In this document: positions 57,932-64,000 of the stretch, piece after piece
Layout: every line of letters starts with the position of its first letter
Numbering within the stretch: the stretch's first letter is position 1
Assembly (NCBI RefSeq): GCF_001436455.1
Contig: NZ_AYYU01000007.1
Span: 1 to 64,000 of the forward strand
Length of the DNA: 64,000 nt
From: Lactobacillus jensenii DSM 20557
GTDB taxonomy: Bacteria; Bacillota; Bacilli; Lactobacillales; Lactobacillaceae
Direction: 5' to 3'
Translations under genes and position numbers: made by a program
The notes under the pieces: generated by a model
Told to the model about the DNA's origin: nothing
The model's database searches: none
What the model saw: only the letters and a program-made list of their open reading frames with translations

Positions 57932-58216
57932 ATGAGATTAATTGATTTTTTGCAAGCCAGCAAAGATTTAACTGGTCAAACCCAATTTTACTTAAAAAAA
58001 GAAAATGAACTTTTGCCACTAAGCAAATTAAGCCTCACTAGTACCCATTGTTATCTTTATTCAGGAGCTAGTGCATTAACTAAAGAAAAAATCTTTAATA
58101 TTGCCGCTCGAACTAAAAATAAACAAATTAAACTTCAAATTATTATTGATAAGCGTGAATTTCCCGTTTATGGCTTGCAACTTATTGTGAACAAACAAAT
58201 TGCTATTTTAATGTAA
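57932..58216 (+). CDS. Hypothetical small protein
   Basis: A 94-aa protein with no recognised family, no signal and no membrane span, mixed alpha/beta in look, with many Leu, Lys and Ile. The ribosome site is weak (AAAGAGAAAG upstream). It ends in a terminator shared with galU, which supports it being expressed. It stands alone between two minus-strand genes. Confidence 0.5.
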   Translation: MRLIDFLQASKDLTGQTQFYLKKENELLPLSKLSLTSTHCYLYSGASALTKEKIFNIAARTKNKQIKLQIIIDKREFPVYGLQLIVNKQIAILM

Positions 58217-58243
58217 AAAAGAAGACCTTAAAGGTCTTCTTTT
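58215..58243. terminator. Bidirectional terminator between the 94-aa gene and galU
   Basis: GAAGACC (58221-58227) with GGTCTTC (58233-58239), flanked by A-run and T-run usable from both strands. Confidence 0.85.
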
Positions 58244-58251
58244 AGTAAATA

Positions 58252-59154
58252 CTACTTTTTGTTAGGCTTCTTTTCAGCTTCAAGCTTTTTAGCTAAATCT
58301 AAGATATATTCTCTTAAAGCATCTTTAGTTTCTGGGTGGATCAGACCATATTCGATTGAAGTTTCAAGGTAACCTTCCTTATTACCAACATCATGACGTT
58401 CGCCATTAAATACGTGAGCAAAGACACGTTGAGTCTTGTTCATAGTATCAATCGCATCAGTCAATTGAATTTCACCACCAGCACCTGGCTTTTGTTTACC
58501 TAAAATATCAAAAATTTCAGGAGTTAATAAGTAACGACCAATAATAGCTAAGTTACTTGGTGCCTTATCAACAGCTGGCTTTTCAACAAATGACTTTACA
58601 TTGTAAAGGCCATTAGCAATTTCGCCATCTGGAGCAATAATACCATATTTTGAAACATCTTCATGTGGAACACGCTTTACAGCAATAGTTGAAGCATGAG
58701 TTTCATTATACCGGTTAATCAATTGTTGAGTTAAAGGAATCTTATCACTCATTAAATCATCGCCAAGTAAAACAACAAATGGTTCACCAGCTACAAAGCT
58801 CTTAGCACGATAAATTGCATCACCTAAACCAGCTGGATGGGGTTGACGAGTGTAGTACAAGTTAACCCCTAAGTTAGTAATACTTTGTGTTAATTCTAGA
58901 AGCTGTTCTTTATGCTTTTCTTCAAGATTTGCTTCAAGTTCAGGATTTGAGTCAAAGTGGTCTTCAATTGGACGCTTACTCTTACCAGTAACAATTAAAA
59001 TATCTTCAATTCCTGAAGCCTTAGCTTCTTCAACAATAAATTGAATAGTTGGCTTATCAAGAATTGGTAACATTTCTTTAGGCATTGCCTTAGTAGCAGG
59101 CAAAAATCTAGTTCCTAATCCAGCGGCAGGAATAACTGCTTTTCTAACTTTCAT
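58252..59154 (-). CDS. galU: UTP--glucose-1-phosphate uridylyltransferase
   Basis: Makes UDP-glucose, used by GalT and GalE and for glycolipid and polysaccharide synthesis. The 300-aa protein has [20 protein letters not shown] (residues 12-31), GDDLMSDK and VEKP (Lys binding). The start has GGAAAG upstream. It is monocistronic here. Confidence 0.96.
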   Translation of the reverse strand: MKVRKAVIPAAGLGTRFLPATKAMPKEMLPILDKPTIQFIVEEAKASGIEDILIVTGKSKRPIEDHFDSNPELEANLEEKHKEQLLELTQSITNLGVNLYYTRQPHPAGLGDAIYRAKSFVAGEPFVVLLGDDLMSDKIPLTQQLINRYNETHASTIAVKRVPHEDVSKYGIIAPDGEIANGLYNVKSFVEKPAVDKAPSNLAIIGRYLLTPEIFDILGKQKPGAGGEIQLTDAIDTMNKTQRVFAHVFNGERHDVGNKEGYLETSIEYGLIHPETKDALREYILDLAKKLEAEKKPNKK

Positions 59155-59221
59155 TTGTTCACACTTTCCTATTTTCTATTTCCATTATAAATAATAGTAT
59201 ATCAAAATTATGTCTTTATAA

Positions 59222-60082
59222 CTAACGAATTTCAATATCACCATGTGTTAATTCATCAAATGTTGCATTAACACATACACCAAGCAAAAATAATAGTGAA
59301 CTTAGGTTCAACCATAACATAAAAATAATAAAGGTACCAACAATACCATAATTTTCAAAAGAAAGCTTAAAATGGCTTAAATAAAGACCAAAAAGATATG
59401 ACAATCCAGCCCAACCAATTAAATTAACAAAAACACCTGGCCATATTGCTCGCTTACGCTTTTGTACATTTGGTAAAGCAAAGTTAAAATAAGCAATTAC
59501 TACTAACATTACAACAATTAATACAAGCCACTTATAAGTGAAGATACTTTCAATCCCTAAGTAACTAATTCCTAAAAAAGCTTTTACGCTATTTAAAATC
59601 TCTTGACCAAAAGTCAGAGCAATCGTCAAAAGCATTAATAAAACAATCATCGAACCGGTAATCAAAACGACTACCCCACGTTCTAATAATTTTCTACCAA
59701 ATGAAAATCTCAACTCTTGTTGCCGAACACCATAGATTCGATTCATGCTAATTCTCATTGCATTAGTTAAAGAAGAAAATGACCATAAAGCAATTAAAAC
59801 CCCAAATGAAATATAACCAGTCGATTGTTTTTGTAATACTGCTTTTACAATTGGCATAATAAAATCTGCCACTTTCGCTGGAAGACCGTAGATTAAGTAT
59901 TCTTCAACCACTCCAGGCTTTAAGTGAAATAGCGGCATAATATTTCCAGCAATAATAATTATTGGAAACATACTAAATAATAAATAATACGCTATAACAA
60001 TTGAGCCTTGATTAATCTCACCACGCGACATTCTTTTAGATAAAAGCTTAAAAAAATGTCGCCAATCAAATTTCTTAATCAT
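59222..60082 (-). CDS. YihY/BrkB family membrane protein
   Basis: A 286-aa membrane protein of the UPF0761/BrkB family with about six spans. The family marks are SYISFGVLIALWSFSSLTNAM, IWPGVFVNLIGWAGLSYLFGLYLSHF and YGIVGTFIIFMLWLNLSSLLFLLGV. Earlier names such as ribonuclease BN are wrong for this family, and the real function is unknown. It overlaps the map stop by 8 bp. Confidence 0.9.
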   Translation of the reverse strand: MIKKFDWRHFFKLLSKRMSRGEINQGSIVIAYYLLFSMFPIIIIAGNIMPLFHLKPGVVEEYLIYGLPAKVADFIMPIVKAVLQKQSTGYISFGVLIALWSFSSLTNAMRISMNRIYGVRQQELRFSFGRKLLERGVVVLITGSMIVLLMLLTIALTFGQEILNSVKAFLGISYLGIESIFTYKWLVLIVVMLVVIAYFNFALPNVQKRKRAIWPGVFVNLIGWAGLSYLFGLYLSHFKLSFENYGIVGTFIIFMLWLNLSSLLFLLGVCVNATFDELTHGDIEIR

Positions 60083-60902
60083 CTAATTCATCAAAATGTG
60101 GTAAATACTTTTCTAAACCATCATAAGGCTTTTGTAAAGTTAAAATTTTAGGACCATCTTTTGTAATTGCAAAAGTATGTTCAAATTGAGCAGCCTTTGA
60201 ACCATCAGGAGTTACATAGTAAACCCAATCATCATTTGGATCATCAACTGTCTTTTGCATAATTCTCCAGTCACCACCAGCTTCAAGCATTGGTTCAACA
60301 GTAATAGTCATACCTTCTTTTAAACGTAAGCCGTGACCAGCTTTACCCCAGTGAGGAACTTCTGGATCTTCGTGAATAGTAGGTTGAATACCGTGTCCAA
60401 TTAATTCACGAACATCACCAAAGCCATTTTCATCTTCAACATAATGTTGAATAACGGCACCAATATCACCAATTCTATTACCAACTTGAGCTTGGTCAAT
60501 TCCTAAGTACATTGCCTTCTTAGTTACATCAAGAAGTCTTTGATCTTCTTCAGAAATTTTACCTACTGGATAAGTAGTACATGAATCTGTTTCATAACCA
60601 TCTAAATTACAAGTTACATCGACACTGACTAAATCGCCTTCTTGTAAAATAAGATTCTTTCTTGGAATTGCGTGGGCAATTTCATCATTAACAGAAATAC
60701 AAGTACCATATTTATAACCCTCAAAGCCTTGTTCTGATAAACGTCCACCCCGCTCTTTCATAAATTTTTGGGCAAATTCTTCAATATCCCAAGTTGAAAT
60801 CCCAGGTTTAATCACATCTCTTAATGCTTCAAATAATGAAGCAAGTAAACGACCTGATTTTTGCATTCCTTTAAGTTCACGAGCTGATTTTAAAGTAATC
60901 AA
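60075..60902 (-). CDS. map: Methionine aminopeptidase (type I)
   Basis: Removes the start Met from new proteins. The 275-aa protein has all metal ligands in order: Asp in VSVDVTCNLDGYETDSCTTYPVG (two), His in LIGHGIQPTIHEDPEVP, Glu in TVEPMLEAGG and the last Glu in FEHTFAIT. It is a little longer than the usual 250 aa because of a C-terminal extension (KYLPHFDELDD). It is the first gene of the map-YihY unit. Confidence 0.96.
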   Translation of the reverse strand: MITLKSARELKGMQKSGRLLASLFEALRDVIKPGISTWDIEEFAQKFMKERGGRLSEQGFEGYKYGTCISVNDEIAHAIPRKNLILQEGDLVSVDVTCNLDGYETDSCTTYPVGKISEEDQRLLDVTKKAMYLGIDQAQVGNRIGDIGAVIQHYVEDENGFGDVRELIGHGIQPTIHEDPEVPHWGKAGHGLRLKEGMTITVEPMLEAGGDWRIMQKTVDDPNDDWVYYVTPDGSKAAQFEHTFAITKDGPKILTLQKPYDGLEKYLPHFDELDD

Positions 60903-61111
60903 ATTATTGTCTCCTTCAATAAAAAAGTTTAATACAACTTCTATTATAGCCTTATTTTCACTTTAACAAAAACTATTCTCCAATACTTTTTCATTATAAA
61001 AATAAATCTTTTTCTAAATTAAGCCTACATTCGCACTCTAGTATTAATTCTTAAGTTATAATGTGCTAAAATTTAACAGTTAGTATTAACTATTTAGAAA
61101 AGGAATAAAAT

Positions 61112-61558
61112 ATGCAAGTAAAAATTGTCTATGCCAGTATGACTGGAAATGACGAAGATATGGCAGAAATTTTAGAAGAAGACCTTCAAGATGCTGGCTT
61201 TGAAGTAGATTCAAGCGATGTTTCTTTTACAGATGCAAGTGATTATTTAAATGCAGATATCTGTGTTTTTGTTACTTATACATATGGTGAAGGTAAGATG
61301 ACTGATGAACTTGAAGATTTTTACGATCAGCTAAAGAGCCTTGACCTAACAGGCAAAAGATTTTTAGTTATGGGTAGTGGCGATAAAACCTACAAAGACC
61401 ACTATTGTGAAAATGTTTTTGACTTTGAAAAGGTATTTTTAGCTTGTGGAGCTGAAGAAGTAGTCAAGCCTTTAACAGTTGAAAATGCACCTGATGATGA
61501 TGACATTGCTAAAATTGATGAAATTGCCGATGAATTAGCTGAAAAATTCAATGGTTAA
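61112..61558 (+). CDS. Flavodoxin
   Basis: FMN electron carrier of 148 aa. FMN phosphate loop SMTGNDEDMAE (residues 9-19), TYTYGEGKMTDELEDF (57-72) and GSGDKTYKDHYC (about 93-104) are typical of short-chain flavodoxins. AAAGGA precedes the ATG. It overlaps the following gtrA by 8 bp. Partner reductase is not in the window. Confidence 0.93.
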   Translation: MQVKIVYASMTGNDEDMAEILEEDLQDAGFEVDSSDVSFTDASDYLNADICVFVTYTYGEGKMTDELEDFYDQLKSLDLTGKRFLVMGSGDKTYKDHYCENVFDFEKVFLACGAEEVVKPLTVENAPDDDDIAKIDEIADELAEKFNG

Positions 61559-62055
61559 ATCTGATCGCACCCTACTACGTAAGCAGGGGCGCAAATTATT
61601 AAGGCGGTATAGAAACTTATATGTTTATATGTTCTTCGGCTTCATTGCCGCTTTAATTAACACAATCGTTTTTGTCGTTTTACACAATAACTTTAAAGTA
61701 GTTTTAGTTTTTGCTAATACTTTAGCATTCATCATCTCTAACTTAGCCTCATTTTACTTCAATCACTATGCTGTTTTTACTCATCATGTTGATACAAGTA
61801 AGTCAATATGGCGTAAGTTAGTTGCCTTTTTTACTTTTTAGAATCATCAGTATCATCCCCGATACCTTAATCATGTTAGTAGGCCTTAGTGTTCTTCGCT
61901 GGAATGCTGTTTTGGTTAAATTAATTGATCAATTATTAGTAGGTATTTTTAACTATTTAACTACTAAAGCTGTTTTTCAAAAAAACGACCATCTTATTAG
62001 AGAGCGAATTCGGCAATACGTAATCGAATCAAAACAAAAGAAAAAGGACCGTTAA
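61551..62055 (+). pseudogene. GtrA-family membrane protein, split by a frameshift
   Basis: GtrA proteins are small four-span flippase-type proteins for wall or O-antigen sugars. The first frame (61551-61841) gives 96 residues with two to three spans (FFGFIAALINTIVFVVLHN, VFANTLAFIISNLASFYFNHYAVF) and stops at TAG 61839-61841. The next frame goes on as RIISIIPDTLIMLVGLSVL...NYLTTKAVF to 62055, the rest of the family. Removing one T from the runs at 61827-61832 or 61835-61839 restores about 167 aa. It is either a real phase change at a homopolymer, a sequence error, or polymerase slippage. Confidence 0.8.
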
Positions 62056-62070
62056 AGGTCCTTTTTTCTT
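62041..62070 (+). terminator. Terminator after gtrA
   Basis: AAAAAGGACC (62041-62050) with GGTCCTTTTT (62057-62066) and a T-run on plus. The gtrA stop lies in the loop. Confidence 0.85.
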
Positions 62071-62089
62071 TTGCAATATATCAACTAAC

Positions 62090-62524
62090 TTATAAACTTT
62101 CATGAATCATTTTAATATGAGGCGTTGATTCAAAAATGAAAGGCGCTCCAATAGTCTTAAAGCCCACTTTTTTGTAAAAATCTTGTACCTGTTCTTGAGA
62201 TTCAATTTCAATTTCTCTTCCTGGGAAGTTCTCTTTTATAGCATTCATGATTTTCTTTAATAACTTCATCCCATATCCCTGACCTCGGACCGCTTCACTA
62301 GTAACTACTCTTCCAAAAGAAACATGTTTTCCATCTAAAAAGACCCGAGCATAAGCTACTATTTTATCATTTTCAATTGCAAAAACATGTAAAGCAGAGA
62401 GATCAGTTTTATCAATTTCATGATAAATTCGTTTTTGTTCAACAACAAACGTAGAAATGCGTAAATCCAATATTTGCCAAATTTCGTCAGGTGTTAATTC
62501 ATTCCATTTCTTAACGTACCACAT
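62090..62524 (-). CDS. GNAT family N-acetyltransferase (ElaA-like)
   Basis: A 144-aa acetyltransferase. WNELTPDEIWQILDLRISTFVVEQ at the start is ElaA-like, and the acetyl-CoA loop is VRGQGYGMKLLKKIM with YKKVGF at the end. The substrate is unknown. It lies 2 bp after the MarR-type regulator, so the regulator may control it. Confidence 0.9.
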   Translation of the reverse strand: MWYVKKWNELTPDEIWQILDLRISTFVVEQKRIYHEIDKTDLSALHVFAIENDKIVAYARVFLDGKHVSFGRVVTSEAVRGQGYGMKLLKKIMNAIKENFPGREIEIESQEQVQDFYKKVGFKTIGAPFIFESTPHIKMIHESL

Positions 62525-62526
62525 AA

Positions 62527-62967
62527 CTATTTTTCCTTTCTTTCAAATAATAATTGATTTGCATGCCTAATACTCTCATAAAATTCTATTTGTTGATTAT
62601 CTGATAAATTTTCAATTAAGTTATTTATTTGATCATTCGAACGAATATCAATTGATTTATATGCTTCACAGCCTTTATCAGTTAGAACTAATTTAATAGA
62701 GCGTCGATCTTTTGAATCAGGGATTTTTTCAATTAACCTTTTCTTTTCTAATTGACTAATTACTCGACTAGTATAGCCTTTATCAATCTTTAATTTGTGT
62801 ACAATTTGAATTGGAGTTATTTCATCTTCTTCAGCAATTTTCTCAAGAATTCTCCCTTCAGGCCAAGATAAATCCGTTTTAAAAATCTTCTTATTAAGTA
62901 CTCCAAGTGCTATTACATATTGTCGATTAAATTTTCGAATTATATCAATTTCTTTATTGTTAAGCAT
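62527..62967 (-). CDS. MarR family transcriptional regulator
   Basis: A 146-aa winged-helix repressor. The recognition part is IQIVHKLKIDKGYTSRVISQLEKKRLIEK and the wing is SKDRRSIKLVLTDKG. It probably controls itself and the GNAT gene through the inverted repeat at 62986-63002. The ligand is unknown. GGAG precedes the ATG. Confidence 0.92.
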   Translation of the reverse strand: MLNNKEIDIIRKFNRQYVIALGVLNKKIFKTDLSWPEGRILEKIAEEDEITPIQIVHKLKIDKGYTSRVISQLEKKRLIEKIPDSKDRRSIKLVLTDKGCEAYKSIDIRSNDQINNLIENLSDNQQIEFYESIRHANQLLFERKEK

Positions 62968-62985
62968 TGGTTATCTCCTATAAAT

Positions 62986-63002
62986 AGTTGCTTTTGTCAA
63001 CT
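62986..63002. promoter_or_regulatory. Inverted repeat upstream of the MarR gene (likely operator)
   Basis: AGTTG-N7-CAACT centred about 27 bp before the MarR start. It contains a TTGACA on the minus strand that may be the -35, so binding would block transcription. Confidence 0.5.
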
Positions 63003-63014
63003 CTTTTTGCAAAC

Positions 63015-63055
63015 TAAAAAGGCTCAATTTCGATAAAATGTCGAAATCAAGCCTT
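63015..63055 (-). terminator. Terminator after wecB
   Basis: A 15-bp stem with two G-U pairs (63019-63033 with 63041-63055) and a T-run on the minus strand. Confidence 0.85.
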
Positions 63056-63098
63056 AAAATACATATTTTAGAAATCAAAATCTAGCTTTAAAATTACT

Positions 63099-64000
63099 TT
63101 ATTCAAATTCTGCTGGGCGTTTAGTATTGGCTTTATCAAAGTAATAAGCAATCGCATCCATGATTCTGTCACTTGCATGACCATCACCATATGGATTCTT
63201 GGCATTGGCCATTTCTTCATAAGCAGCCTTATCTTCTAAAAGCTTAACCATTTCAGTTCTTACTTTATCAACTTCAGTACCCACTAACTTCAAAGTACCA
63301 GCTTCAACACCTTCTGGTCTTTCTGTAGTATCCCGCAAAACTAAAACTGGCTTACCAAGTGAAGGAGCTTCTTCTTGAACACCACCAGAGTCAGTCATAA
63401 TAAAGTAACTTCTTTGCGCTAAGTTATGGAAGTCAACAACATCTAATGGATCAATCAAATGAATTCTAGAATCGCCACCTAATACTTCCTTGGCTACTGC
63501 TTGCACACGTGGTGACAAGTGGACTGGATAAATAATCTCAACATCATCGTGACTATCAACCACTTGCTTCATCACCTTGAATACTCGGCGCATTGGTTCG
63601 CCTTGGTTTTCACGGCGGTGCATCGTTACTAAAATCACACGATTACCTGGCTTAATTTCATCTAAAACGTCATGATGGTAATCTTTTTGAACAGTTTCAT
63701 GTAAAGCATCAATTGCTGTATTACCAGTAATAAAAATATTATCTTCTGGATGACTTTCTTTAAGTAAATTTTGCTTACTTAAACTAGTTGGCGCAAAATA
63801 TAAATCACTTAAAACGTCAGTTAATTGACGATTCATTTCTTCAGGAAATGGAGAATATTTATTCCAAGTTCTAAGACCTGCTTCAACGTGGCCTAAAGTA
63901 GTTTGTTCATAAAAAGTTGCTAAACTTGCAGCAAATGAAGTAGTAGTATCACCATGAACTAAAACAACATCAGGCTTTTCTTTTTTTATTGTATCAGTAA
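63099..64000 (-). CDS. wecB: UDP-N-acetylglucosamine 2-epimerase (5' end outside window)
   Basis: Makes UDP-ManNAc, used for teichoic acid linkage or other wall polymers. The coding frame runs on past 63836 to the window edge with no stop. It holds VLVHGDTTTSFAASL, HVEAGLRTWNKYSPFPEEMNRQLTD, FITGNTAI, TMHRRENQG, YPVHLSPRV and DSGGVQEEAPSLGKPVLVLRDTTERPE, all hallmark motifs. About 300 codons are visible, and about 70 N-terminal residues are missing. A start at 63836 would cut the active site and is wrong. Confidence 0.95.
   Translation of the reverse strand, partial: TDTIKKEKPDVVLVHGDTTTSFAASLATFYEQTTLGHVEAGLRTWNKYSPFPEEMNRQLTDVLSDLYFAPTSLSKQNLLKESHPEDNIFITGNTAIDALHETVQKDYHHDVLDEIKPGNRVILVTMHRRENQGEPMRRVFKVMKQVVDSHDDVEIIYPVHLSPRVQAVAKEVLGGDSRIHLIDPLDVVDFHNLAQRSYFIMTDSGGVQEEAPSLGKPVLVLRDTTERPEGVEAGTLKLVGTEVDKVRTEMVKLLEDKAAYEEMANAKNPYGDGHASDRIMDAIAYYFDKANTKRPAEFE

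Noticed and set aside
59155-59180. TTCACACTTTCC upstream of galU, similar to the spx/LPQTG direct repeat
   Set aside because: The second half-site is missing (CTATTT in place of TTCAAA), it is on the other strand relative to its gene, and it overlaps the galU ribosome site.
61079-61092. AGTTA-GTAT-TAACT inverted repeat before the flavodoxin gene as an operator
   Set aside because: Five-bp arms in very AT-rich sequence are expected by chance, and no regulator gene is adjacent.

Overview
The window is a compact, low-GC, chromosomal stretch from a Gram-positive, Lactobacillus-type lactic acid bacterium. The evidence is the gene set (HprK, HPr Ser-46, Spx, MecA, CoiA, ComFA/FC, mevalonate genes, Leloir genes in the order galK-galE-galT-galM), AGGAGG-type ribosome sites, U-rich intrinsic terminators, and an LPQTG sortase motif of the kind common in the gasseri/johnsonii/acidophilus clade. 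The species assignment is inference. No tRNA, rRNA, CRISPR array, prophage or intact insertion sequence was seen. Almost everything is core genome.

Layout. 1-9987 (minus strand): comFA-comFC, hpf, secA, prfB (read through a programmed +1 frameshift), a small membrane protein, hprK-lgt-gpsA, then trxB, which is cut by the window edge. 10033-24446: a YigZ-family gene on plus; then on minus tagO, rny, recA with an SOS-like box, pgsA, a RodZ-like protein, the ymfI/ymfH/ymfF cluster, ftsK/spoIIIE, a DUF1149-like gene, trmL and an AI-2E-family permease. 24526-29444: a P-type cation ATPase (minus), then lactonase, uppP and a tiny membrane protein (plus). 29445-30345 is the only accessory-looking patch: a decayed IS3-type transposase scar, a 37-bp palindrome and a short LPQTG surface protein. 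30346-38686: RluD-like synthase, NAD kinase and RelQ; CYTH protein and SpxH; CoiA, MecA, Spx; ptsHI and a small orphan protein. 38849-41409: clpE under a CIRCE element, and a DUF1827-like gene. 41471-46206: the gal operon. 46304-52814: a membrane protein, prfC, a CorC-like protein, recX, an RlmD-type methyltransferase and two unknowns. 52815-53229: a 415-bp gap that looks like a promoter-to-terminator structured RNA gene. 53230-56765: the upper mevalonate pathway. 56807-64000: hydrolase, galU, YihY, map, flavodoxin, a frameshifted gtrA, GNAT and MarR genes, and wecB cut by the window edge.

How the parts fit. The carbon-catabolite-control machinery is here (HprK, HPr with His15 and Ser46, EI), together with five cre-like sites, each at a candidate promoter: hpf, ptsHI, galK, the 177-aa membrane protein, and the putative non-coding RNA, whose site matches the consensus perfectly. 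Envelope biogenesis is spread over the window (lgt, tagO, pgsA, uppP, galU, wecB, secA, ftsK, rodZ). Stress and proteolysis control is clustered (spx, spxH, mecA, clpE, relQ).

Most interesting: (1) the CcpA-box-driven structured RNA candidate at about 52876-53191; (2) an 11-bp-period direct repeat, TTCACA-N5-TTCAAA, shared by the upstream regions of spx and the LPQTG gene, suggesting one OmpR-type regulator; (3) a terminator hairpin between the galK promoter and its ribosome site; (4) HrcA-type control of clpE. All coordinates and motifs were read by eye. No similarity search or RNA folding was run.
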